From: Cladochytrium replicatum
Taxonomy: Eukaryota > Chytridiomycota > Chytridiomycetes > Cladochytriales > Cladochytriaceae
Assembly (NCBI GenBank): GCA_025526935.1
Contig: JAHLKD010000167.1
Span: 1 to 27,327, forward strand
Direction of reading: 5' to 3'
Length of the DNA stretch: 27,327 nucleotides
Shown here: piece after piece, positions 10,301 to 20,919 of the stretch
How the letters are laid out: each line of letters starts with the position of its first letter
Numbering within the stretch: the stretch's first letter is position 1
Notes under the pieces: generated by a model
What the model saw: the letters and a program-made list of their open reading frames with translations, nothing else
The model's database searches: none
Told to the model about the DNA's origin: nothing
Translations under genes and position numbers: made by a program

Positions 10301-10439
10301 GTTTGTAAGTGTTTTGAAGGGTGCCCTAAGGGTTGCCGGGGAAACGCAGGGACGAGTATCCATCGGGAAAGCGCGGGAGGCAGGTGCAATCGAGATCCAG
10401 CAGACGGAAGGAGGCCCAAAGAATGAGAAGAACGTTTGA
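7396..10439 (+). CDS. CoA-dependent alcohol acyltransferase-like protein (condensation fold)
   Basis: Three exons join in phase: 7396-7419, 7487-7857 and 8201-10439 (877 residues). The second intron uses CAGAG|GTAAGA and GGTTAG|A. Without that splice the first part would end at a chance TAA at 7859. Exon 2 supplies the N-terminal half of a condensation/alcohol acetyltransferase fold (LSVVERVFYKTPYNRPQVV, then a VVAASHYRLSTYI-type strand). Exon 3 starts TSDSQYNEVFQEELN and RFGLWRVAFV, and carries the catalytic HHxxxDG motif as HHSLGDG (about 8939-8959). The C-terminal part (SFDGVRALFTLGVITLGGAMSVAIGYDSD) fits the family ending. A Ser/Pro/Ala-rich insert of about 190 residues separates the two N-terminal elements, and a second one lies at about 9230-9480. 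A stop-free 54-nt segment, 9118-9171, looks like a further intron (pyrimidine-rich, CTGCAG end); removing it keeps the frame. Such enzymes move acyl groups from CoA to alcohols. Substrate unknown. Confidence 0.78.
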
Positions 10440-11639
10440 TACTGATGGCTGGGCATAGTGTTGATTCTGGATGGAAGTACCCTAATGGTTAGATGACTGT
10501 TGTGACGAGACGCATAGTACACAAGCGCCTCCGCACTTGAATTCGCGTTCTTGTGTATTGACCGATTTTCCCTTTTCCTTCACTGTTTTACGAACTACTC
10601 TCTTTACCTTTTTTGCGGATGAAATTTTGTGATCTCATTCGTTCGGAGACTTTTTTTTTCTTCATTTCTTTGTTTTTCGTTTGACAACGAATACGTGGGC
10701 CACATATTTGCAGCTTATCATCTCATTGTGAAGGGTGCAAACCGACACACACCACACACACAGATTCCAACCCTTTTTTGATTTGCTTTCGATCTTTTAT
10801 TGCTTCTTCCCTATTGTTTTGTTCGGATTTCGAGAGAGTGTAAGGAAACATTAGTGTGGTTGGAATGGGTTTCTGAACATGTCCAACAGAGGATGCGTTT
10901 TTGGAGACTACACCCGTCCACACTCACGCTGTTCAGACAGACCAAGATCTCGGTGACCTCTCCCCAACCCGCGTACGGCTTGTCTACATGCCCCCCACCT
11001 TTATTCTACTTTAGTACTGCATACCATTCCGTTCTCTCCCAGGTGGAAAAGCTTTGTTTTCTTTGCGCTTTTTCCTAACGGGAGAGTGACAAACAGCCTT
11101 TTTCATGAATGGGCAGGCCTCTTAATATTTTTTTGGTTTGTACACACAAAAAGTTTACTCACTTGAGGGTTGCTGGTGTTCGTTCCGTCTTTTTCTTCCA
11201 TCAAGTTTCCTCTCCTTATTGATACAGAAACATTTGTCTTTTGCCGATTTGTCTTTTTTTTCTGGAATGAATAGCATGGGCTCAACCGCTCACACAGAAA
11301 CCTCCTCTTCCACTCAAGGTAATTTCTTGTTATTCGAACAGATGATTCTCGGGATGTAGTGTCCCCAGCCCAGTAATTCGACTCTGCCCAAAACTGTGGC
11401 TCGATTCTCCTCCCCCGCTTTACGGAAGTGAAAACGTTGATATTGTGAAGAGATTCATTCCCGAAATTAATCCGATTCATTTCTATCTGGTAAAGTAATG
11501 ACTGGTTTGGGGCCAGAACATGATCTTTTACTCATGTGCCATCTCGAGATCAGAGTGTATATTATATCTTGGTGCTGCGTTGGAACTCGGTGTGCTGCTT
11601 CCCGCGCTTTGGAACTACCCCAGCATTCTGTCGATTTTT
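10440..11639. other. Intergenic stretch between converging genes
   Basis: T-rich sequence follows the acyltransferase stop. Open frames at 11103-11480 (minus) and elsewhere show no family signature or convincing codon pattern. It should include the acyltransferase 3' untranslated region. I see no RNA gene or transposon end here. Confidence 0.45.
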
Positions 11640-12090
11640 GTTGGAATCAAGAGGAGTCCCTGTCATCAAGCTGAATCAACTGCATTGAGTTTAGGATCGT
11701 TGAATAATGTAAGGTGAGGAGCCAGTGTTGGTGCGATGGACGGGTGGAATTGGCATCCTCGGCGCATCGCATTAGGTAACGATGCTCTTCTATTGCTTGT
11801 TGCTGCAAATGCCTTGTCCTTGCGTCTTGTTCTCCCAAGTGTGGCATTAGTTTTGAGAAAAAATCTGCTCAGTGTCAGCCTTGTTGTAATCCCAGCCATA
11901 GTTGATACGATTTTGCCGTTCACGGTGGTTGTTTGAGATCGCAAGTCCAGCACCCGGCGATTGTTTCGGATATGATGTGAATTCCAAGTTGCACTGTTGA
12001 TTTGGCTTTTGAGCTTGAAACAAATTGGCCTGCGACAGTAGTTGTATCAGAGGACTGGTTCTCTTTGCTGTTATTTCCGTAGCCGCGCAT
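11640..12090 (-). pseudogene. Decayed tandem copy of the neighbouring disordered-protein gene
   Basis: On the minus strand an ATG at 12090 opens MRGYGNNSKENQ, matching MRGYGSDSDEDD at the start of the gene at 12406-14672. Further pieces, TTTVNGKIVST, NATLGRTRRKDKAFATS-like, RRASLPNA and PTLAPH, match TTTINGKVVST, NATLGRTKRESNAFATT, RRASMPDA and QTLAPH of the intact copy in the same order. They fall in more than one frame (breaks near 11930-11950 and 11690), and over 100 residues between VVST and NATLGR are missing. It lies 315 bp downstream of the intact gene in the same orientation, which indicates a partial tandem duplication that has since decayed. Confidence 0.8.
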
Positions 12091-12405
12091 TTCTTGATTC
12101 GCAGTGTTGGTATTGAGCACAGTCAGAGGGATCGATTCATGATCGACTCAGATTGCATTAGATTTAATATCAATAGTCAACCATTTGGAACAAGTTACTC
12201 CCACTGAATTTGGAAGACTGATAAACCAGTTAGCGCAGAGACTTTCGTGTTTGTTTACATTCAGGAAGCTTCTCTTTTCGAGAGACCAGGTAGAAACTTT
12301 CTTCTCATTCAAACATAAATAGGCATTTCGTGATCCAACATTGGCAACCTTTACTGGCATGCATGAGCTGTTGTAATTTTCTCTTGCCACTGTATTGATC
12401 ATTGA
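12091..12405. other. Spacer between the tandem paralogue copies
   Basis: AT-rich spacer with no recognised gene. The minus-strand frame at 12148-12402 does not resemble either copy. It should hold the 3' untranslated region of the upstream intact gene. Confidence 0.4.
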
Positions 12406-14672
12406 TCATTTGTAAACATTTCCTTTCACACGATGACCTTCCCTGTGTATCTCATTCCCGATGTTGGTCCCCCCAGGCGATGTCTTTCTGGGTCGAGACT
12501 GAGATCGTGGAGTAAACTCCGCAGCCAGTCTGCTAGACTCTGTCGAATAGGCTGCTGCCCGCGATTGTTGCATCCCATAATCCGAGACTGGAGTGTCAGA
12601 ATGATCTTCTTTCCATCCGACGCTACTCCTTCCTCCATCGACTTCCCCAGCACTCATGTCCGTATCAGCTCGACTAACCCGACCATTGGATGACTCACGA
12701 GAAATTCTTTCTGGCCTTACCATGTAACTCTGATCGATGCTGCTTCTGCGTCGAGGTAGCGTAGCATATATGGTATCTTCTCCGCCGTGAGCACTACGTG
12801 GGTTGGATGGGCTACACGACCTCGCAGGATCAGAAAATCAAAAAGTAATCTAGTCATTTCACGTTACATGCGCTGGAATTTTGAAGACGGTCCAGTCTCC
12901 CGTTCGCTGATTGAATCGAAACCACGCTCATTTATTGCTCCTTGAGACGAATTCGTGTAGTCTGCTTGTTGGTGGTCGAAGTAGCGTGTGAATAACCCTT
13001 CATTTGAGATACTTGAGCTCCGTTGTCGCCCAACTTCGTGCTCAAAGTTGCTCCCACGTCTGCTTTCGGGTCCGTCAAAGTATCGGACGTAATCGCTACA
13101 ACCTGTGGTTTCAGATGGATCGCCAACGTGGTTTGTTTCGTTTTGATCAGGGTATTGCACTTCGGATGACACGGTTCCCCTGCGGCTAATCTCTGCACGC
13201 ATGTCGAGCGTCGCTCGATTTTCACGACTTGCATATTTTTTCGAAAGCATTGCAGAGCTCCCTCTACCTCCGAACGTTATATCTTCGCTTTCTTCGTCAT
13301 TCTCTCCAGCACTGACATCACCTTCTGTAAAATGGTGGTGGGGTTGCGATTGCAAGTTACGTTGTTCAACATATTGCTCCAGTTCGATCTGATCTCGAGG
13401 ATTCGTAGAGCGCTGATTATGGTGGAATTGTTGGGTTGAGTTGGTATAATTGCGCTGTTTGCGCAAATCACTCTGCATTTCGGGCACATCACCGAGCTCC
13501 TCCTGTTCAGGTCGTTGCTTAAATGGTTGTCTACTGCGACCGTCGATGACACCATGACGGCCGTCATAGCGGGTTGCCCTCGATGTTTCAAAATCATTCG
13601 GTATGTCATCGTGATCGTCGAGCCGAGTCTGTCTTACAACCCGTTCATTCTCATAAGCCTCTCCTGGCGGGTCATGCTGAGCTCTGCGCTGTTTCTGGTT
13701 GGATGCATTGAACTCATCATTGCTGTCCTCGCTATTGTAGCCAGCTCTGGTTGGTTCAGAAGTAGGAGCTCTATGAGCACTTCGCGGAAGTGTACTTGCT
13801 GCGGTTCCTCTTTGGGATAGTAACTGGGGAGTTTGAGCTGGTGAGACTCCTTTATCCGTCCTCGTATCTTCATTCATTGAATCACCCCTCCATGACGGAC
13901 TCTCCCGGATTGTAGAATGCTCCATTTTAGTGTTGCCGATGGGAGATTTCTTCAGGCTCATCGAAGAACCAGCAATAGTGCCTTCATTTGATCGGCTTTG
14001 CTTGATTTCGCCTATTTCCTGCGAAAGCTGAACTGACTTCATAGAAATGATGCTCGCGCTTAAGTACTCCTCGGAGACATTAGTCGAGGCAGGATGGGGA
14101 GCCAGTGTTTGGGTTGCCAAAGGGCGCATACTCCCAAATGCATCAGGCATTGATGCTCGGCGGCTTGAAACACCCGATGTGGTCGCAAAGGCGTTGGACT
14201 CTCTTTTGGTGCGTCCAAGTGTTGCATTACGTTGAATTGGAGGAAGGTCGCTCAAACCGGCAGACGGTTCAACTTCAATCTGAGGCAACCCACGAAATAC
14301 AACCGAAGACGGTTTTTCATTCCGTTCCTCCGGACGACGAGCTCGAGTCTTGGTGAAAGGAGCTTCGAGTGATGGTACTTTCTTTCTTGTTTCAGGAGGA
14401 GGAGCTTCACGAGATGATCCAGCTTTCCTTGCTTCCACCGGCACAACGTCACGAGCTACTGCTGGTTTTCGTGGCTCTGCAGCGAGAACGTCACGAACCT
14501 GTCTGGAAGAATGTTTGCCTGTTGACGCATTTCTAATCTCGTTACTGGGTATCTCGCCCCTTTCTCTCGAAGAAGCAGGAGCCCCAAATGCAGTGGAAAC
14601 AACCTTGCCATTGATAGTTGTTGTTATCGGCGTGAAGTCGTCTTCGTCACTGTCGGATCCGTAGCCACGCAT
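12406..14672 (-). CDS. Disordered Ser/Arg-rich protein with RRxS sites, unknown function
   Basis: Two exons on the minus strand, 14672-12868 and 12820-12406, join in phase to give 739 residues. The 47-nt intron (GTAACG...GCGAG) is the shortest proposed here, and its GAG acceptor is less certain. Without splicing the protein would stop at 12864 after 602 residues. I chose the ATG at 14672 because MRGYG is also the start of the decayed copy downstream, while the open frame further upstream is not shared. I recognise no folded domain. The sequence is rich in Ser, Arg, Glu, Asn and Gln and reads as intrinsically disordered. Several basic-Ser sites resemble PKA or related kinase targets: SRRASM, SRRGSN, SRRGTV and RRRSSID. 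The RRAS site and NATLGRT persist in the decayed copy. A signalling or scaffold role is speculation. Confidence 0.62.
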
Positions 14673-14984
14673 GTTTCTTGGTAAATAGGAGAGGGAAAGT
14701 TGAACGAATGAGAATAAAGGCCCAGAAAGCAGTCTTTGAAACAAGATCCAACCTATATGAATGGGGACGAGCCCACGAGTCCAATATCTCAATTTCGGAC
14801 AGCCAATCATTATTTTGAAAACCACTAAAATAGCTACGAAATAATCCAGATCCATATCCTCATGAACGGGATTGATCCGGCTAATGAAACTGCTTTTAGT
14901 CCTTGCACATTGCACGGCAGGCTCCTCCTCTGAAAAAGTTGCTATTTTTGCGTGTCAGATCTCCCGCTGTGAACAAGCTCGGAA
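14673..14984. promoter_or_regulatory. Divergent intergenic region
   Basis: A 312-bp interval separates the start of the disordered-protein gene (minus) from the lumazine synthase start (plus). It must hold both promoters and 5' leaders. I see no recognisable factor site. The minus-strand frame is open across part of it but shows no conserved start. Confidence 0.4.
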
Positions 14985-15528
14985 ATGTTTGAAAAGGGTG
15001 TTGTCCCACTCTCTGCTGAAAATCTCCGGGGCGAGGGTCTCCGCATTCTCATCGGTAGCGTTATATAATGTTGTTCTATTGTAATGTTACCAATGCCTGG
15101 TTTCAGTCCACACCCGCTGGAACCTCGAAATCGTGCAGGCTCTGGTCGATGGAACTCGCGAAACCCTCCAGTCCTACGGCGTGCTGAACGGCGACATCGA
15201 CACAGTATCCGTTCCCGGCGCCTATGAGCTTCCTTTCGCAGCTCAGCGTCTCATCCAGAACGCAACTCTCAAGTACGACGCGGTCATAACCATTGGTGTA
15301 CTCATCAAGGGCTCCACGATGCACTTTGAGTACATTGCCGACGCTGTCTCTCAGGGTATCATGCGTGTTGGGTTGGACACGAAGGTGCCCGTTATTTTCG
15401 GGGTTTTGACATGCTTGACGGAAGAGCAGGCAAAGGAGCGCGCTGGTTTGGGACCTCAGGCAAAGTCCCACAACCACGGCATTGACTGGGGGCAGGCAGC
15501 GATAGAAATGGCACTCCTTGGACGATAA
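14985..15528 (+). CDS. RIB4: 6,7-dimethyl-8-ribityllumazine synthase
   Basis: Two exons, 14985-15054 and 15107-15528, join across a 52-nt intron to give 163 residues, normal for the family. The enzyme condenses 5-amino-6-ribitylamino-uracil with 3,4-dihydroxy-2-butanone 4-phosphate, the step before riboflavin synthase. Visible family blocks in order: LRILIGVHTRWNLEIV (N-terminal strand with the substrate-binding aromatic), VPGAYELPFAAQ, the signature ITIGVLIKGSTMHFEYI with the catalytic histidine before FE, PVIFGVLTCLTEEQA, and a C-terminal basic plus glycine stretch ending ALLGR. Exon 1 (MFEKGVVPLSAENLRGEG) is needed to restore the first strand, and the split falls inside the GVH block. It converges on the TMEM33 gene 207 bp downstream. 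Confidence 0.97.
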
Positions 15529-15735
15529 GCACTTGTCAATATACAGATAGCAATTGCACTAAGTATTTGGTCGTCAACATAAGAAATGAGAAGTTCTTCC
15601 GAACGAGAGTGAGATGGAGAGGAAAAAAAAGTTGCGTTGCCAAGTTGCGGAATATGTTTTCTTCGAGCTCATTACGGTCCACTTCTTGTCACGAAATACC
15701 AGTTTCTCCTCATATCCTAAAAAACCATCGAGCAC

Positions 15736-16746
15736 CTATTGTTGCGCTGGCGGCTGCTGACCCTGCTGTTGCTGCTGTCGCATCATTTCTCCTTCTACAT
15801 CGCCATACTTTTCAACAAGATCCCTCACTCTCGTGTATCCATTCTTCACAAACGCAGGCACACTTGGATTTCCAAGTACCCACCCATCGAACCTCGTCCT
15901 CGCGTCCTTGAAAGCCTCCTTTGTCATCGGCGAGAAAAAGTTTCGGAATCGAAGGAAATGGCCGTACAGTAGCGGAGTCAGGATTGACGCGCGTCCAAAC
16001 AATATCGATAGGACGACATATGGGAAGATAAGGTAAACTTCAGTGTAAGCGACAAAATAGAGTGCGGGCGTCTGGTAAGTGGTCATGAACTGGCCGATAC
16101 GGTTTGAAGCGGCTCGGGCGAACGAGAACGTGCCTGGTGTAGCCGCACCAGGAGCGGGGAACAAGTTGGGAAGGATTTGCTCGCGGGTGTAAGTGAGGGC
16201 GTGGAAGAACGAGAAAGTGCAGTATGGGATCAATGTAACTTAACAATGACGGTGAGCCAAAATCGAAATGAAGAACGTAAGTCCACTCAAATACCCCAAA
16301 TTGGACCCGATGTAAGCCAGATTAAAGCAAGCAACAAGTATTGCGTGTTCTCATCCATCAAGATCCGCTGAAGATACGCACGGCTAAACTGGGGGACCTG
16401 GAGAAACAAAAGATGAGAATCAGAAAGCGTCGGTACAAAATACCAACTATCCGAATACTTACACCATGGGCTTTGTACAAAATGATACAGAAACTAAGCA
16501 TTGTGCCATAGTACGCCTTGGAATAGCTCGGTGCCCCCGACTTTGAGAACCGCGAATAGAAGAGGTACATGAATGTTTGGAAAACTATCGCACAATCTCA
16601 TGGATCAGATTTCGACCAGCTAATGTACGTCCAATTCAATTACCGGTGGTGACATGTCCAAGGAACCAGACGAACTGAAGGGACACAACGATTTTGGACA
16701 ACCGTTGCGTCAACGACGTTGCTGCAGTCGGTTGTGTGGGTGGCAT
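15736..16746 (-). CDS. TMEM33/Pom33-family ER and nuclear-pore membrane protein
   Basis: Four exons on the minus strand, 16746-16644, 16584-16463, 16397-16295 and 16238-15736, join in phase to give 276 residues. Introns of 59, 65 and 56 nt all have GT-AG ends. The start MPPTQPTAATSL leads into FVWFLGHVTTVFQTFMYLFYSRF (first membrane segment), YYGTMLSFCIILYKAHG, ILMDENTQYLLLALIWLTSGPIW, and VTLIPYCTFSFFHALTYTREQILP. The last is the family hallmark: hydrophobic segment, then FHALTYT. A further membrane stretch (YTEVYLIFPYVVLSILFG) and FLRFRNFFSP follow. The tail ends in a Gln-rich run. Members (yeast Pom33/Per33, animal TMEM33) shape ER tubules and help distribute nuclear pores; this role is taken from the family. 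Confidence 0.92.
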
Positions 16747-17336
16747 GTCGATCAACTAAGTGGTTGGTGGATGAAATCAAACGACCTTCTATACAGATTT
16801 TCAAGGTCAGAGGAGTCCATTTGAAGCAAAGCAAAGTCCCGGCGACACCAAATTGGAGAACGAGTGAGATGCTAGTTCCACCACCCAAGTTATCGCTTCA
16901 ACCAAGCGGTGTCACTGTCTCACCTAGATAAAGCAACAAGATCTCAAAGGCACCTAACGCTAACCCGATCAGCGAATTAAGCGCTCTTCTCTTTCGTTTC
17001 CGAGGAAAGTTTGAATTTCGTCTCGTTGGATTCGTCAGTTGCTTTGGGACGCGTGATGGTCAGCTTCTAAAGGGTTCCGAAAGAACGAGCGTAGTGTATA
17101 TGAGGTTTCGCAGTGGAAGCTTAATGCCACAATGACGAGCTCTGCACGTCTTTAGTCTGTCTGACAGCATGTGCTGTAGTGTGAAAAATAACGAAAATAA
17201 AAGTGAAGAAATTCTGCCGGCACTACATGTTGTTTCTCTGGCCCAAATGTCCAGTGTAATGACTCCAAGGGGATGCACAGGAGAGCGTCTGCATGGTCTT
17301 GCCTACAGTTCACCAGAGTCAGATTCGCTGGCCCAA
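16747..17336. other. Intergenic region between TMEM33 and SURF4 genes
   Basis: These 590 bp lie upstream of TMEM33 and downstream of SURF4, both on the minus strand, so they hold the SURF4 3' end and the TMEM33 promoter. The open frames here (for example 16719-16931 plus, 17060-17278 minus) show no family signature. I see no RNA gene or repeat. Confidence 0.45.
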
Positions 17337-18461
<1,125 letters not shown>

Positions 18462-19114
18462 CGTGCCAAATTCGGGCTTCTTGTTCTAAGTCCAATGGAA
18501 TTATGTCAGAGACTGGCAGCACAGGTGCGAGCGCCGAAGAGGCCAAGCCAGCCACCGAGATGATTCCATTCTTTACAGTTACACTCCTCAGCTCCAATCC
18601 ACCCATTATCCACCAATTACCGCCGGTGTGAGTGTCCCGTCGTCGTCCCGTCTGTTGCGTGCCGCGATGGATTCACTGCCACAAATCCCCTATTTCTCAC
18701 GAATATTCGTTGAATATTTGGGTTTTTTGCAAATATCGGCAAAGTGTCAACTGCAAATGCTGTGTTTCTGTTGCCACTCGCTCGAATTTGAGGTCGTGCT
18801 GCACGAGATGTATTGGACGGATCATATCGTGGTTGGATGAGCAGGTCGTGCTAGATAGAATCCAGCAGGTCTGTGACGGAAATGGAAGCGGCACGATCAA
18901 AGGCACGGCAAGTGGTTCTGTGGAGAATAGTCGCACCTGAAACACCTTAAACGGGGTGGAGCATGACGCACGCGCCGGCACAGCAGCCCAGAGCCCGGAG
19001 ACCTTTCAGGTGGAGCGGTGTGTTCCCACGGAAGGCTTTCGGGGTATTTTACACAGCCATTTGGAGACACTCTCTCCACAGGGACAAGCAGATTTCAGGA
19101 ACGAGCAACGAGCA
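18462..19114. promoter_or_regulatory. Divergent region between SURF4 and syntaxin genes
   Basis: The 653-bp interval must contain the promoters of SURF4 (minus) and syntaxin (plus), plus the small frame at 18503-18631. The plus-strand frame 18632-18940 has no recognisable features. I see no clear transcription-factor site or repeat. Confidence 0.4.
18503..18631 (+). CDS. Possible small ORF or first exon, unidentified
   Basis: A 42-codon frame starts MSETGSTGASAEEAKPATE, continues with a hydrophobic IPFFTVTLL stretch and ends LPPV. Its stop overlaps a perfect donor sequence (GTGAGT at 18628-18633), so it could be the first exon of a spliced transcript rather than a complete gene. I could not find a convincing next exon before the syntaxin start. 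It begins 42 bp upstream of the SURF4 ATG on the other strand and could also be part of the syntaxin leader. I recognise no family. Confidence 0.3.
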   Translation: MSETGSTGASAEEAKPATEMIPFFTVTLLSSNPPIIHQLPPV

Positions 19115-20475
19115 ATGGCCAGGGACAGACTCGGCGAACTGCAGCAGGTATAGTACGAGGGGTGCGGACGAGCTGGAATCACCGCTGGGGTGGTATATGA
19201 TTCTGTGAATCATGCTCGTGTGTTTCAAATCGTGAGTGTTCTAACACTTATCATGTAGCCTCAGGGCCAGAGCCCACCGGCTCAAGCATACGAGATGCAG
19301 CAGACCACCACTACACAGCAACCCCCAACCTCTGCGGGATACACTGCAAACTACACCGTGTCCTACGCCCCTCCGCCCACCGTCTCCTCTCCTCCAGCTC
19401 AACCCACCACCAGCTACCAACCCGTTCCTAATGGCTCAAACAACACCGAAACGTTTGGAAGAAGTCAGTACGATTCATCTAGTGACGGGGGATTCCTCCG
19501 AATGCGCGACCAAGTGCAGACAGACATCGAGACTGTAAGGAGGAATATCCAACAGATGCGCGGTTTGATGGGACGTATCATCTCATCTGTACGGGGGGAC
19601 GAGACCACCAGTATGTTTTTCATATGCTATCACATTTCCCATTCCTCATGTGTCGAAATGAAACAGGCCTTCAGAACCAGCTGACTGCAATCCAGGACGA
19701 CTCATCGCGTGTCCTCCGCAGCGCCAGAAACACTCTCCAGACCATGGTGCTACAGACCAAACAACTTCCGCCTTCCCAGGCTGTTGATGCTAGCTCACGC
19801 AGAGTGCAGCAAGCTAACCTCGCACAGAAGCTCCAGCAACTCTCCGCCGATTACCAAGCTGTACAATCCGATTACGAGAAGCGCCTTAAATCACGGATGG
19901 CCCGCGAGGTCAAGATTGGTAGGGGTTTATGTTGAATCATCCTGGTTTGATGTATTAAATGCATATGTGATTTGGTAGTTGCACCCAATGCGACTCAGGA
20001 GGAGATTGACCAAGCGATCGACTCTCGGCAAGGACCCGTGTTTGCGCAACAACTTCTATCCACGCGTGTCGATGCTCAACGCAAAACACTGCAGGAAGTG
20101 AACGCTAGGCACGAGGAACTCCAACGTATTGAGAGGAGCATCACAGAGCTCTACGAGCTTTTCCAGGAGATGCAGCTCATGATCGATGTATGTATCAAAA
20201 AAACGAGTGGAGTTTTATTCTCAATTCTAACCCATAATCGCCCATTACTGCAGACGCAAGCTGAGGTGATCAATAACGTAGAGACCAGAGTTGGCGAAGC
20301 CACCGCATTCTTGGAAGAAGGGAACGTTGCAATGACCAATGCTGTTGAGCACCGCAAATCAGCTCGCAGGACGGCATGGATAATCACCGGCATCATTATA
20401 GCCGTCATCATCATTGTCCTCATCATTCTCTGGTTCACCGTCATCTCCAAGTTTGTCAACACAAACAAGCAGTGA
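19115..20475 (+). CDS. Syntaxin, plasma-membrane-type Qa-SNARE (Sso1-like)
   Basis: Five exons, 19115-19147, 19259-19610, 19667-19918, 19979-20187 and 20254-20475, join in phase to give 355 residues. It drives vesicle fusion by forming a four-helix SNARE bundle. The 11-codon first exon (MARDRLGELQQ) gives the family start. Residues 12 to about 75 are an unusual Pro/Thr/Gln-rich linker. The Habc region follows (FLRMRDQVQTDIETVRRNIQQM; ...QQLSADYQAVQSDYEKRLKSRMAREVKIV, then PNATQEEID). The SNARE motif runs from QQLLSTRVDAQRKTLQEV through IERSITELYELFQEMQLMIDTQAEVINNVE, with the zero-layer Gln in the DTQAEV block. It ends in one C-terminal membrane anchor (AWIITGIIIAVIIIVLIILWF) and a short tail. 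The intron at 20188-20253 splits just before that zero-layer Gln. Sso1/syntaxin-1 type is the best fit; an endosomal type is less likely. Confidence 0.95.
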
Positions 20476-20919
20476 TCGTTCAATTTGGGAACTGTATCGA
20501 GCAATGTTGAAACTGACGGTTTGGTTGTAGACGCCGAAGCGGTGTTTGGGCTTGCGATTACTTATGTGACTGCATCTCTGTTATGTTCTGGTTTGTACTT
20601 CCGCCTGCTGTGGTTTGCGCGATGCTCGTTTATTCCGTTGGGTGAAGGGAGACTGGCCTCTGCACCCCGCTCCCGCTCATTTGGTTGTGTTTTTCCTCAT
20701 AATGCCATTTATGTAACTGTCCTCGTTTTGTGTCGCGTCCCGCAGATCAAAGCAACAACAGACCAGTTCGACTACATCTCGAACGCAACTCGTGGTGGTG
20801 TTGGTGTTGTGCGCACCAACGTATCTGTATATCGCTACCGTTACCGTTGTTCACCATCAACCTCTCACAGTCCAACTTTGCAATTCTTTTCTTGTTCGCT
20901 TCGTTGGTCGGCAAGATCC
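20476..20919. other. Intergenic region, pirin-like gene promoter
   Basis: This 444-bp stretch separates two genes on the same strand. The pirin-like frame happens to stay open back to 20485, ten bases after the syntaxin stop, but the upstream codons show no conserved sequence. The region must hold the syntaxin 3' end and the pirin-like promoter. Confidence 0.45.

Noticed and set aside
14673-14915. Upstream extension of the disordered-protein frame with a hydrophobic stretch
   Set aside because: The related decayed copy starts at MRGYG with different upstream sequence, so the ATG at 14672 is preferred.
20485-20919. N-terminal extension of the pirin-like frame by 145 residues
   Set aside because: The frame is open by chance, begins ten bases after the syntaxin stop, and shows no conserved sequence; the promoter must lie here.
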